From: Bacillus massilioanorexius
GTDB taxonomy: Bacteria; Bacillota; Bacilli; Bacillales; DSM-1321
Length of the DNA stretch: 64,000 nt
Assembly (NCBI RefSeq): GCF_902374955.1
Contig: NZ_CABKRX010000100.1
Span: 14,808 to 78,807 of the forward strand
Direction: 5' to 3'
Shown here: positions 50,774 to 59,041 of the stretch, one piece after another
How positions within the stretch are numbered: position 1 is the first letter of the stretch
Layout: every line of letters begins with the position of its first letter
Made by a program: the position numbers and the translations under genes
The notes under the pieces: model-generated
The model's input: the letters and a program-made list of their open reading frames with translations, nothing else
What the model was told of the DNA's origin: nothing
The model's database searches: none

Positions 50774-50920
50774 TTACTCTCCCTCCGTATGCTTCTGCAA
50801 ATAGATCTTTGGCGTTTCAATTTTCTCATGACCGAGTGAGTGACTAATTTTATTTATGTCAGCTGAACTCATGTAACAAGTAATGGCAAATGTATGTCTA
50901 AAAACATGAGTGATGATTTA
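50774..50920 (-). pseudogene. C-terminal fragment of a tyrosine recombinase (integrase)
   Basis: On the minus strand a 48-codon frame reads THVFRHTFAITCYMSSADIN, then KISHSLGHEKIETPKIYLQK, and stops at 50774. It contains the catalytic HxxR (H-V-F-R), the H of LGH and the Tyr of KIYLQ, the C-terminal box of phage-type integrases. The N-terminal two thirds are missing, so it is a fossil of a phage or integrative element. There is no start codon with a ribosome site. The rest of the 290-base gap holds nothing else. Confidence 0.7.
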
Positions 50921-51033
50921 TCATACAAAAAGGATTATCAAGTAATGAAGAGAATAGAATGTTTAGTAAACTTTTATATCAGGAAAACCTAATTATAGTT
51001 TGCTAATTGATCTATGCGGAGGCCAAGATACAC

Positions 51034-51498
51034 GTGAATTACATTAAAGAAATGAGAGAGCTAATAGGAGAAAAAACCATTATTACAGTTGGCTGTGGCA
51101 TCATTATAGAAAACAATGAAAAAATACTTTTGCAACGGAGAGTCGATGAAGATAATTGGTGTATTCCAGGAGGTGTTATGGAGATTGGAGAAACCTTCGA
51201 GCAAACGGCAAAGAGAGAAACGAAGGAGGAAACAGGATTAGTGGTAGAGGATTTGGAACTGTTTGGAATATATTCAGGTGAGAAATGCTTTGTAGAATAT
51301 CCTAATAAAGATAAAGTATTTAGTGTCCAAATCATTTTTAAAGCAAGTAAATTTGTAGGGGAACTGATACAACAAGGTATAGAAAGTAAAGAACATCTAT
51401 TTTTTAATAGACACGAATTGCCAGTGAATTTAAATCCACGCCAAGAATCTTTTATAAAAGATTGGGCAAATGGAAAGCAAATACCTGTAGTCAGCTAA
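51034..51498 (+). CDS. NUDIX hydrolase
   Basis: A 154-residue NUDIX protein. The Nudix box GGVMEIGETFEQTAKRETKEETGL (residues 56-79) has all conserved residues (G, E, RE, EE, G), so it should hydrolyse a nucleoside diphosphate derivative. The IPGG before it is typical of ADP-ribose/NTP pyrophosphohydrolases. GTG start at 51034, with GGAGG 11 bases upstream; an earlier TTG lies before that site. Specificity is unknown. A hairpin with AACCACAT/ATGTGGTT follows and can terminate both this and the converging gene. Confidence 0.9.
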   Translation: MNYIKEMRELIGEKTIITVGCGIIIENNEKILLQRRVDEDNWCIPGGVMEIGETFEQTAKRETKEETGLVVEDLELFGIYSGEKCFVEYPNKDKVFSVQIIFKASKFVGELIQQGIESKEHLFFNRHELPVNLNPRQESFIKDWANGKQIPVVS

Positions 51499-51530
51499 TC
51501 CAATTCTTTCTTGAATTTGGATTGAAAAAT

Positions 51531-51572
51531 AACCACATAAAGGTTATATAAATCTTCATGTGGTTAATATTG
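51531..51572. terminator. Bidirectional terminator hairpin
   Basis: AACCACAT (51531-51538) pairs with ATGTGGTT (51558-51565), T-rich on both sides. It overlaps the last codons of the converging minus-strand gene. Confidence 0.55.
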
Positions 51573-52179
51573 TTTTTAAATATTTTTTCTTGACCTCTTT
51601 TCTCATTTGATGGTATAGCTCTATTTTGTCTCCGAAATATTCTATACTTTCAATGTCTTTATATTTAGTAGCTGTTTTTAGTTTCTTTACAGAATTACTT
51701 GAATCTAGGTTATACTTTCCTTGATACATTCCAACAATAACGTATGTTTTATCTTCATCAAGTGGTCTAAGAAATAATAAGTAATGATCTTTGTCGTTCA
51801 TCACATTATATCCTTCTAGACTATAGAATGTTTTATTAAAAAAATAACTCGGTTCATACACTGAAATAAAAGAACGACGATTCGCTTTCCCTTTATAAAT
51901 TTTTTTTATCTGAACGAGTGATTTAGAAGCTCTAACGCCATTCTGATCAATTGTGTTTCTTTTTCCTGTGAATTGAACCTTAACTATTAGTGTGGAGTAT
52001 TTTTCTAATTGATTAAGATTTTTCATAATGATGTAATCTGTTTGTCCGAGAGAATTTACAATCTTATAATTAGACGTTTCTTTTCTTTTGGGATTCATTT
52101 TTGAGCTTGGCTTTTCCATTAATATAAATACGAATAATATCATCAGAGATAGAAGCGAGGCTAGAACTTTTTTTGTCAT
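51556..52179 (-). CDS. Membrane-anchored or secreted hypothetical protein
   Basis: A 207-residue protein with an N-terminal hydrophobic segment (about residues 5-22: VLASLLSLMILFVFILM) after a basic start, without a lipobox, so it is probably membrane-anchored with an outside domain. The mature part is basic and rich in Lys/Tyr. It contains stretches typical of secreted domains of unknown function (YIIMKNLNQLEKYSTLIVKV). ATG at 52179 is set by AGGTGAGAGAA; an in-frame GTG three codons upstream lies inside that site. No family is recognised. Confidence 0.65.
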   Translation of the reverse strand: MTKKVLASLLSLMILFVFILMEKPSSKMNPKRKETSNYKIVNSLGQTDYIIMKNLNQLEKYSTLIVKVQFTGKRNTIDQNGVRASKSLVQIKKIYKGKANRRSFISVYEPSYFFNKTFYSLEGYNVMNDKDHYLLFLRPLDEDKTYVIVGMYQGKYNLDSSNSVKKLKTATKYKDIESIEYFGDKIELYHQMRKEVKKKYLKTILTT

Positions 52180-52262
52180 TTCTCTCACCTAAAATTTCCA
52201 ATTTTCTTCATTATAAGTAGTATAGGAAGAGTTGTATAGAAGGAGAAATTTATATAGGCAGA

Positions 52263-52719
52263 TTATATTTGTTTTGTCATGAATATACTGTTAGGGTCCT
52301 CTGAATAATTTGAAAATGGTTTACAATGCGTAAAACCAAAACTTTCATAAAGTTTTCTAGCTGGTTCAAAGGCTTCCATGGAACCTGTTTCCAGACTAAT
52401 TCTAGTATAGCCACGAAGAAAGGCTTCATTAAGAATGTGTTCAAGGATTCGTTTAGCTACACCTTTTCTTAAATGCATTGATGATGTCCGCATAGATTTA
52501 ATTTCACCATGAACAGAATTCAATTCTTTTAAAGCTCCACAACCGACTAGCTCGTTATGCTCCCATGCACTCCAAAATGTGATGTCTGAGTTCGACAATT
52601 TTTCAATATTTAAAGCGTGTATGCTCTCTTTTGGAGAATGCATCGCCATCCCATGAAGATGTTCATTCACTAATTGAAGAACTTTAGGGTTTGTTTAAAT
52701 GATCCACAACGATTCTCAA
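52263..52719 (-). pseudogene. GNAT family acetyltransferase with N-terminal frameshift
   Basis: The main frame (stop at 52263) encodes the acetyltransferase fold: WSAWEHNELVGCGALKEL, the acetyl-CoA loop RKGVAKRILEHIL and the C-terminal ARKLYESFGF. The protein's start lies in another frame: TTG at 52719 with GGGGATGA reads MRIVVDHLNKP, then the frame breaks in a CCC run near 52687, after which KVLQLVNEHLHGMAMHSPKES continues in the main frame. One extra base restores the full length expected for the family. Either a natural frameshift mutation or an error in the sequence; a truncated product from the GTG at 52670 is also possible. Confidence 0.7.
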
Positions 52720-53093
52720 ACTATCATCCCCTTTTTCTTTTTTCTTATTAGATTATTAAAATATTTACATTTTCTCATTTTAGTAAAACTATATGTATGT
52801 GATCTTCCTATTTCCCGTAAATATTTAGATAGTATGGGCTAAGCCCTCATTGTAGAATCCTAGTTTTAGTCTCTTGTATAATAATCATCATTTTTGATAG
52901 GCTCTTATCTTTCTATTAGAGATTTATTTCTTAGATAATATTCTACAACTTATTCTGAATGTTTCTCATTCAAAATTTTTAATTATAGGTGTTTGGTTTC
53001 GTACAGAAGCTCCATAATACCTCTCCAATTAAAGATTTTATTATTATATTATATATTTTATAGGATGTAGTTGCTCAGTTTTTCGATAATATA

Positions 53094-53122
53094 TTGACAT
53101 TGTTTTCTTTATCAAGTAATAT
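53094..53122 (+). promoter_or_regulatory. SigA-type promoter of the argS T-box leader
   Basis: TTGACA (53094-53099), 17 bases, TAATAT (53117-53122). Transcription would begin near 53130, just before the T-box. The 370 bases between here and the acetyltransferase remnant hold no gene. Confidence 0.7.
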
Positions 53123-53129
53123 GGCTAAA

Positions 53130-53380
53130 AATAAATACAGTAAAATTCAATGAAAAAGAGAGTAGTCCATTATGAAATGGAAAGCGAGTTAGGGGTGGTG
53201 AGAGCCTAATGCAGGACAGATGGATGAAACGCACTTTGGAGAAATTTCTTGAACGAACAGTAGAGAACATCGGGGAGACACCTCGTTAATAATAGAAAGC
53301 GGTCACAATATGTGGCAACTAGAGTGGTACCACGGGAAAAAAAGCTCTCGTCTCTGATTTAGAGATGAGAGCTTTTTTAT
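53130..53380 (+). promoter_or_regulatory. argS: T-box riboswitch (arginine) of argS
   Basis: AGAGTGGTACCACGGG (53321-53336) is the T-box antiterminator motif, followed by the terminator stem AAAGCTCTCGTCTC/GAGATGAGAGCTTT with a T run (53341-53378). Upstream is a long stem I region with AGTA near 53161 and GGTGGTGAGAGCC near 53195. The likely specifier is CGC (53230-53232) in GAAACGCACTT, an arginine codon, consistent with the downstream arginyl-tRNA synthetase. Uncharged tRNA-Arg would allow read-through. The specifier call is by eye. Confidence 0.88.
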
Positions 53381-53424
53381 TTTGGCTGTTTTCGTGGACA
53401 TTGTTGACCTATGAACAATTCGTC

Positions 53425-53525
53425 AATATTGGTTGGGGTGAATTCCGGTCCAGAATGGTGGGCGATGAGTCTCCTCAGCGAATAAAGGGTGTGGGGTTTC
53501 ATTTGTCCATCTGCTCCCGCTCCAA
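53425..53525. repeat. Dispersed intergenic repeat remnant between T-box and argS
   Basis: GC-richer than its flanks and without a gene, the stretch contains GGGCGATGAGTCTCCTCAGCG and TGTGGGGTTTCATTTGTCC, then TGCTCCCGC. I recall a near-identical intergenic element, often around 100 bases, scattered in Bacillaceae genomes; this memory is unverified and only one copy is in the window. It lies between the leader terminator and argS. Confidence 0.4.
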
Positions 53526-53668
53526 TGCTTTATTATGCTCTTCTTATTCACTGAACATAAAAAAATAGCCTTTTAGAAAACAGCCTTTATTTTCAAGACA
53601 ATTAGGGGCTAGTTAACTGTATCTGGACAGAATGACAAAGGTCCGATTCTATAATGGAGGAGAAGAAA

Positions 53669-55348
53669 ATGAAAATTAATGAACAAATTGCACACTTAAT
53701 ATCGTCAGCTTTAGAAAATCAACTAACAGCCCATGAAGTTGAAATTTTATTAGAAAAGCCTAAAAATCCTGATTTAGGAGATATTGCTTTTCCATGTTTT
53801 ACATTAGCGAAAAAAATTCGAAAAGCACCTGTTCAAATTGCTGAAGAGCTAGGAAATCTTCTTAGAAGTGAATGGATTGAAGGAGTAAATATTATTGGAG
53901 GCTATGTTAATATTTTCTTAAATCAAAACCTTGTGACTCATTCCGTTCTGCAAACGATTATTGAAAAAGACGGGCAATATGGTAGTAAGAAAAAGAAGCA
54001 TGAAAATGTTGTGATAGATTATTCATCACCAAATATTGCAAAACCATTTTCGATGGGACACTTGCGCTCAACAGTGATTGGAAATGCAATCGCTAATATT
54101 GCTGAGAAGAATGGCTATCATGCTGTTCGTATAAATCATTTAGGAGATTGGGGAACTCAGTTTGGGAAATTGATAGTTGCCTATAAATTATGGGGAGATA
54201 AACGAGCAATTGAGGCATCACCAATACAAGAATTGCTAAAAATCTATGTGAAATTCCATGAAGAAGCTGAACATAATGAATCATTAAATGAACAAGCTCG
54301 TTCTGCATTTAAGTTACTAGAAGAAGGAAATAGTGAAGCACTCGAACTTTGGAAGTGGTTTAGAGATGAATCCTTAATGGAGTTTGAAGCAATTTATCAG
54401 CTTTTAGGTATTCATTTTGATTCTTATTCAGGTGAAGCTTATTATAATGACAAAATGGAGCCGGTCGTTCAAGAATTACAGGATAAAGGATTATTAGTTG
54501 AATCAGATGGGGCATACGTAGTGGAACTTGAAAATATGCCTCCTTGCTTAATTACAAAAAAAGACGGAGCTACGTTATATGCGACTCGTGATTTAGCAGC
54601 AGCTATATATCGTAAAAAGAAATATAACGCGAAGAAAACCTTCTATGTAGTTGGGAATGAGCAAACGTTACATTTTAAACAATTTTTTCAAGTGCTTGGG
54701 AAAATGGGCAATGATTGGTCAAAAGACTTAATGCATGTTCCATTTGGAATGATGTTAAAAGACGGTAAAAAGATGTCAACACGTAAAGGTAAAGTAGTTT
54801 TACTTGCAGATGTTTTAGCTGAGGCAATTGAAACAGCTAGACGAAACATTGATGAAAAGAATCCGACTCTTGAAAATAAAAATGAAGTAGCTCAACAGGT
54901 TGGCGTTGGTGCAGTTATTTTTAATGATTTAAAGAATGATCGTCTGAACGATATTGAATTTTCGCTAGAGCAAATGATGAAGTTTGAAGGAGAGACAGGA
55001 CCTTATGTACAATATACGTTTGCACGAATAATGTCTTTACTTGAGAAAGGTCAATTTAATGAACAAGAAATTCAATTTGGTCATTTAGGTAATGAAGGAT
55101 GGGCTGTAGTTCAGTTATTAGGCGAGTTTCCAAAGGTTGTACAAAAATCATTTGAACAAGCTGATCCATCACAAATTGCGAAGTATAGTTTAACGTTAGC
55201 TCGACAGTTTAATAAGTATTATGCTCATACAAAAATATTAGTAGAGGATGGGTCGAAGCAATCAAAGCTAGTCTTTGCATATTGTGTATCCATGGTATTA
55301 AAAGAATCGCTCAGATTATTAGGGATAAAAGTACCGAAAGAAATGTAA
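53669..55348 (+). CDS. argS: Arginyl-tRNA synthetase
   Basis: A 559-residue class I synthetase. The N-terminal additional domain (about residues 1-110) begins MKINEQIAHLISSAL; the HIGH-like motif is FSMGHLRST (127-135) after DYSSPNIAKP. MSTRKGKVV is the KMSK equivalent, as usual for ArgRS, and the DALR anticodon-binding domain ends the protein (FEGETGPYVQYTFARIMSLL..., ARQFNKYYAH). It charges tRNA-Arg. ATG at 53669, set by GGAGGAGAAGAAA; the ATG at 53654 lies inside the site. The T-box upstream regulates it. The leader is unusually long because a repeat lies in between. Confidence 0.95.
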   Translation: MKINEQIAHLISSALENQLTAHEVEILLEKPKNPDLGDIAFPCFTLAKKIRKAPVQIAEELGNLLRSEWIEGVNIIGGYVNIFLNQNLVTHSVLQTIIEKDGQYGSKKKKHENVVIDYSSPNIAKPFSMGHLRSTVIGNAIANIAEKNGYHAVRINHLGDWGTQFGKLIVAYKLWGDKRAIEASPIQELLKIYVKFHEEAEHNESLNEQARSAFKLLEEGNSEALELWKWFRDESLMEFEAIYQLLGIHFDSYSGEAYYNDKMEPVVQELQDKGLLVESDGAYVVELENMPPCLITKKDGATLYATRDLAAAIYRKKKYNAKKTFYVVGNEQTLHFKQFFQVLGKMGNDWSKDLMHVPFGMMLKDGKKMSTRKGKVVLLADVLAEAIETARRNIDEKNPTLENKNEVAQQVGVGAVIFNDLKNDRLNDIEFSLEQMMKFEGETGPYVQYTFARIMSLLEKGQFNEQEIQFGHLGNEGWAVVQLLGEFPKVVQKSFEQADPSQIAKYSLTLARQFNKYYAHTKILVEDGSKQSKLVFAYCVSMVLKESLRLLGIKVPKEM

Positions 55349-55421
55349 AAATAGAGCTAAGAGTATATTGCCTATACAATGTATAATACTTGTATGTCAT
55401 ATTTTTCTGGGAGACGTACTA

Positions 55422-55862
55422 ATGAATATCGAAAAAGAAATGTTTGTGAGAGTTACAGATTTTGTGAAAGAAAGATTCCCACAAGGTTGGGGTGGAGCTG
55501 CTATCATGTATACGGACGATGATGATTTTCTAATTAGTGTAGCATTAGAAAGTCCAAATGGTGGTGCAATTTTATGTATGGAGACAGGTGCATTTTGTGA
55601 AGCTCAAAAGTATAACAAAGGAATTACTCATTCTCTATGTGTTGCAAGAGATGATGAACATTCACCTTTTAAAGTATTAACTCCTTGTGGTATATGTCAA
55701 GAACGTTTGATGTATTGGGGAGAAGATATTAAAGCAGCTATTAGTACAGAAGATGGAACCTTGCATTTTAAATCGTTGAAGGAGCTTCAACCCTATCATT
55801 GGTTAACGGCGTATAAGGGTGAAAAATTAGAACACTACGAGAAAAAGACGTCCCAAAAGTGA
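55422..55862 (+). CDS. Cytidine/blasticidin-S deaminase-like protein
   Basis: A 146-residue zinc-dependent deaminase of the cytidine deaminase superfamily. The metal-binding elements are ETGAFCEAQK (cysteine-glutamate pair near residue 60) and PCGICQERL (near 90). This subfamily differs from housekeeping cytidine deaminase in having FCE in place of (C/H)AE, and its natural substrate is unclear. ATG at 55422 with GGGAG. A TATAAT promoter element lies about 40 bases upstream. The last codons overlap the following terminator stem, so the C-terminus EKKTSQK is encoded by the hairpin. Confidence 0.75.
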   Translation: MNIEKEMFVRVTDFVKERFPQGWGGAAIMYTDDDDFLISVALESPNGGAILCMETGAFCEAQKYNKGITHSLCVARDDEHSPFKVLTPCGICQERLMYWGEDIKAAISTEDGTLHFKSLKELQPYHWLTAYKGEKLEHYEKKTSQK

Positions 55863-55893
55863 GTTTAATCACTTTTGGGACGTCTTCTTTTCA
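55842..55893. terminator. Bidirectional terminator overlapping the deaminase 3' end
   Basis: A stem of about 18 pairs with arms AAGACGTCCCAAAAGTGA and TCACTTTTGGGACGTCTT. The left arm is also the last codons and stop of the deaminase gene. T-rich tails on both strands. Confidence 0.9.
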
Positions 55894-56064
55894 TTTTTTT
55901 CTGTTTTAACATGTTCGAGGTAAGGAGGATTTATTGAATCTTGTAGGGAAATAGAGATGAGTAAGAGTGAATCTTCCATAATATGTCCAGAAATCTGTTG
56001 TAAAGAACTACCGTATTGTAAAAGAAGAGTTGTCATAAAATAGATTGAAAATGGAGTGGAAACA

Positions 56065-56555
56065 GTGAAACGATTTTTTGAATATAATTGGCAGATTAGG
56101 GATGAATGGTTTAATTGGTGCAAGCAATTAAACCCTGAAGAGTTAATGAGAAAACGACATGGGGGATTGGGAAGTATATTATTTACTCTCTTTCATATAG
56201 TGGACGTTGAATATAGTTGGATTCGAGGTATTCAATCTAAAGACGATCTAGAAGTTGCTTTTGATGAGTATAATACACTTGAAAAAGTGAAGTTGCTTTC
56301 AGATACATATCGAATGGAAATTGCGGAATATCTTTTAGCATATACAGAAGCGCATCCAAAGAAGAACTAGTTTCAGTACTTTGGGATGAAGAAACCTATT
56401 CTCGTGATGAAATTTTGCACCACGTCATTGCCCATGAAGTTCATCATATTGGACAATTATCCATTTGGGCGAGAGAACTACACTTAACACCTATATCCGC
56501 TAATTTTATAGGAAGAACATATAAGACAAACGATTTTTATCAATCGCCTTGTTAA
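56065..56555 (+). pseudogene. DinB family gene split by a frameshift
   Basis: A GTG at 56065 (GGAG 8 bases upstream) opens the first part of a DinB-like four-helix metal-binding protein: RFFEYNWQIRDEWFNWCKQL and the metal histidine in TLFHIVDVEYSWIRG. The frame stops at 56370. Shifting by one base just before this, the protein continues as LVSVLWDEETYSRDEILHHV and AHEVHHIGQLSIWARELHLT, supplying the HxxxH metal ligands, and ends at 56555. A single-base change in the GAAGAAC run explains the break. DinB proteins are putative metal-dependent transferases. Natural frameshift or sequence error cannot be told apart here. Confidence 0.75.
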
Positions 56556-56557
56556 AT

Positions 56558-56612
56558 TTGCATAGAGGAGCCCAAAAGGGAGGAACATCACTTTTGAGAC
56601 AGCCTCTAACAT
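56558..56612. terminator. Hairpin of the GAGGCG family
   Basis: AGAGG...CCCAAAAGGG-type left arm pairs with CACTTTTGAGACAGCCTCT; the right arm is identical over 16 bases to the hairpin at 19.73 kb (ATCACTTTTGAGACAGCCTC). It lies between the broken DinB gene and a converging lipoprotein gene. Confidence 0.6.
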
Positions 56613-56619
56613 TTTTTGA

Positions 56620-57291
56620 TTAATTTGATTTTACTAATTCTTTTTCGGTAACTGTCTTTTCTTCTTCATAACCTTCATTAAAATTATCATCTGTGTAAAT
56701 ATGTTTTTTATAGGTAAATGTTCCGTTTTTATTATTGGTAATCGACATCATTTCCTCTTTTGGATCATCCAAGTTCATTGTCAATTGAAGAGTATTCGTT
56801 TCCAGATTTAACTCGTATAAATCTCCACCTGTAGTCACCATACCATAAGACATGCCGATAATGACAAATATACGTTTATTATCGATCCATTCAATATATT
56901 TAGGTGTAAATTGAGAATTTGGATTATCCTTTAATTTATATAATTTAGATATATTTGTTTTACTATCGTTTAAGACGAGAACAGCTTCTCCTTCTTCAGA
57001 GCCTTCGCCTTTTCCCTCTAATGTAGCTTTAAGTGAATTATCTGGTGAAGCTTTCCATTCAGAGTGAAATGTTGGTTCAAAATCTTTTTTTTCTGTTACT
57101 TCGAATGAATATGAAGTAGGGTTTTCATTTTTAGGTTCCTCGCTAGAATTTTCATCATTTGGTTTTGTTTCTGTAGGCTTTTCTTGTTGTGTTGGTTTAG
57201 AATTATTATTTTCATTTTTAGATGTACTATTGCAAGCAGATACAGTTAATAGTGATACGATAATAAATGTTGTTAATATAGATCGTTTCAA
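56620..57291 (-). CDS. Lipoprotein with DUF4652-like domain
   Basis: A 223-residue lipoprotein. Signal peptide MKRSILTTFIIVSLLTVSAC with the lipobox cysteine at residue 20, then a long low-complexity linker (Asn/Lys/Pro/Glu/Thr, about residues 21-60) and a beta-rich domain with WKASPDNSLKATLEGKG, EAVLVLND and KYIEWIDNKRIFVIIGMSYG, the pattern of DUF4652. The linker lifts the domain from the membrane. Function is unknown. GGAGGAAA ribosome site on the minus strand. Confidence 0.75.
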   Translation of the reverse strand: MKRSILTTFIIVSLLTVSACNSTSKNENNNSKPTQQEKPTETKPNDENSSEEPKNENPTSYSFEVTEKKDFEPTFHSEWKASPDNSLKATLEGKGEGSEEGEAVLVLNDSKTNISKLYKLKDNPNSQFTPKYIEWIDNKRIFVIIGMSYGMVTTGGDLYELNLETNTLQLTMNLDDPKEEMMSITNNKNGTFTYKKHIYTDDNFNEGYEEEKTVTEKELVKSN

Positions 57292-57513
57292 GTAATTTCC
57301 TCCTTTATTTGCTATTTTCTATATATAAACAGACTAACATATTTTTTACCAATTTGATGTGATTTTGTCGAAATTGATAAATGATTCTTCTATGGATAGT
57401 TTGAATTTTTTTGTTACAGATTTAAGAGAGTAAATTTTGTATTCATGATACGATTATGATTAATTTCATGTTATTATTTGGGAAATAATGAGAGCTTTTT
57501 GGGGGAGGAAACT

Positions 57514-58221
57514 ATGAAAATAAAAAAATATGTATCCGTTCCACTATGTATCATGGCGTTGTTATTATTATCCTCTTGTAGTTTTATGAGTAATAATATA
57601 GCTTGTCCACCAGAAGCGCAAATTGATTGGGTCGATACTGTTATGATAAATAACATTGTTTATCAATATCATTTTCCTGACCCAGATGATAAAAAGCTTC
57701 CTATCTTAATTAACAAAGGTAATGAGATTGGTAAAGTTACTTATAGAATGGCTGAACGTGCTTGTAGTAATCATAAAATGAAAAACGGAGATGCAGCTTT
57801 TATTGAAGAAGATTCTCCAATATATGAGCTTAAAGGATATCCAACTAATTTAACCGTAGTTGCAGATAATAAGGTATACATAGTTGAAGAAAATAAAAAA
57901 GCGAAAACGGTTGAAGAACTATATCCTTTGGAGGGATTAGTAAAAAATATTTATATTGAAAGTACAGAAGATGGTAGGCGATTATCTGCTTTCTCGCAAA
58001 CTACCAAGGAGGATTTTTTAGCTTCTTGGTATAAATTAAAGCTTGAGAAGCATGAATCTTTATATAAACAAGGAAAATTTGAAGGAGAACGAATATTTAT
58101 AGGGATTGAATTAAAAAATGGCGTTTCTTTTAGAGAAGTTTATTGGTCTGATACAAATGTATTTAGTTCTGGAGCAGTTGGCAATAAGAAAATAAAACGG
58201 TTGTTACAAATGAATGAATAA
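57514..58221 (+). CDS. Lipoprotein of unknown function
   Basis: A 235-residue lipoprotein. Signal peptide MKIKKYVSVPLCIMALLLLS with the lipobox LLSSC (C22). The mature part contains two further cysteines (ACPPEAQ and ERACSNH), WVDTVMINNIVYQYHFP, and a small repeated beta pattern. ATG at 57514 follows GGGGGAGGAA; an earlier in-frame ATG has no ribosome site. It is divergent from the DUF4652 lipoprotein. No family is recognised. Confidence 0.75.
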   Translation: MKIKKYVSVPLCIMALLLLSSCSFMSNNIACPPEAQIDWVDTVMINNIVYQYHFPDPDDKKLPILINKGNEIGKVTYRMAERACSNHKMKNGDAAFIEEDSPIYELKGYPTNLTVVADNKVYIVEENKKAKTVEELYPLEGLVKNIYIESTEDGRRLSAFSQTTKEDFLASWYKLKLEKHESLYKQGKFEGERIFIGIELKNGVSFREVYWSDTNVFSSGAVGNKKIKRLLQMNE

Positions 58222-58244
58222 ACGTGACGAGTACAAACAATATG

Positions 58245-58274
58245 AAAACCACTAGCTTGGCTAGTGGTTTAAAA
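58245..58274. terminator. Terminator hairpin between the lipoprotein gene and the Mnx cluster
   Basis: AAACCACTAGC pairs with GCTAGTGGTTT around a 3-base loop. It is symmetrical and serves both converging transcripts, including the 3' end of the manganese oxidase cluster. Confidence 0.7.
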
Positions 58275-58297
58275 GCTTAATACTTTGAGTGTTTTCT

Positions 58298-59041
58298 TTA
58301 TTTCTTAAGAGTGATATAACAAATTTCATTAAAGTTAATTCTTTCAAGTTTGCAATCGTTGGAATCAGACTTTAATAGAATAGCACCTTCTTCTGATTCG
58401 CATAATATACCTTTAATGAGTTCCTCTTCACCATCTTTTTTGACTAATGCTTGGCAACCAATGAAACTTAGTAGTTGTAAATATAGTAAGATTCCGAAAA
58501 TTTGATTAGCTATATCGGGTCTTCTTGAAACAAATGGGCCAAAGTTAAGAAGAAGCTCGCGACGAACGCAAGTGTCAATTTCTATTAATTCACTCAAATG
58601 AGCGTGACCTTTCGTTTCCGCATCATGAGTAACAGAACAAATTCGCTCAAATAAGATAAACGTTCTTGAACCAACTACATTTAATTGAATGAAGTTTTTT
58701 CCTGCGGTTTCTAGCTGCCCTAAAATTTCATGAGTCGTATCATGACAATCAATTTTCACCTTTAATAGTGCATTACGTAAAGCTAAAAAACGTAGTTGTA
58801 ATTTTCTTGTCATGGCTGGGTCTCTTCTAGTTCCAATGGTTAAAAGCATTTCATTCGCTGCTTTAATACATTTTTTCAATTCAGCTAATTTTTCCGGTGG
58901 CAGTGGGCTATTAGGTGATGAAAATAACGGTGTAGAAATTCTTTCAGGACAACGAAATGGTGAACAAAAATGATCATCTGAAAGGGAACCTGTGATACAC
59001 TCAGGACATTGAAAGGTATGATTATTTTGAGGATTATCCAT
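58298..59041 (-). CDS. Accessory gene downstream of mnxG, function unknown
   Basis: A 247-residue protein. It starts with a Cys-rich segment (FQCPECITG, HFCSPFRCPER, about residues 10-35), then a helical middle (AELKKCIKAANEMLLTIG, LNFGPFVSRRPDIANQIFGI). It ends with a short strand-rich unit: IKGILCESEEGAILLKS, then LERINFNEICYITL. That last unit resembles the one in the MnxE/MnxF-type proteins upstream. The start at 59041 is set by AAGGAG; the gene overlaps the end of mnxG by 8 bases, so the two are translationally coupled. Cysteines could bind copper or form cross-links in the spore surface layer. I do not know a named family. Confidence 0.7.
   Translation of the reverse strand: MDNPQNNHTFQCPECITGSLSDDHFCSPFRCPERISTPLFSSPNSPLPPEKLAELKKCIKAANEMLLTIGTRRDPAMTRKLQLRFLALRNALLKVKIDCHDTTHEILGQLETAGKNFIQLNVVGSRTFILFERICSVTHDAETKGHAHLSELIEIDTCVRRELLLNFGPFVSRRPDIANQIFGILLYLQLLSFIGCQALVKKDGEEELIKGILCESEEGAILLKSDSNDCKLERINFNEICYITLKK

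Noticed and set aside
53365..53568. A 67-residue ORF in the argS leader
   Set aside because: It begins in the T-box terminator and runs through the repeat element; no ribosome site.
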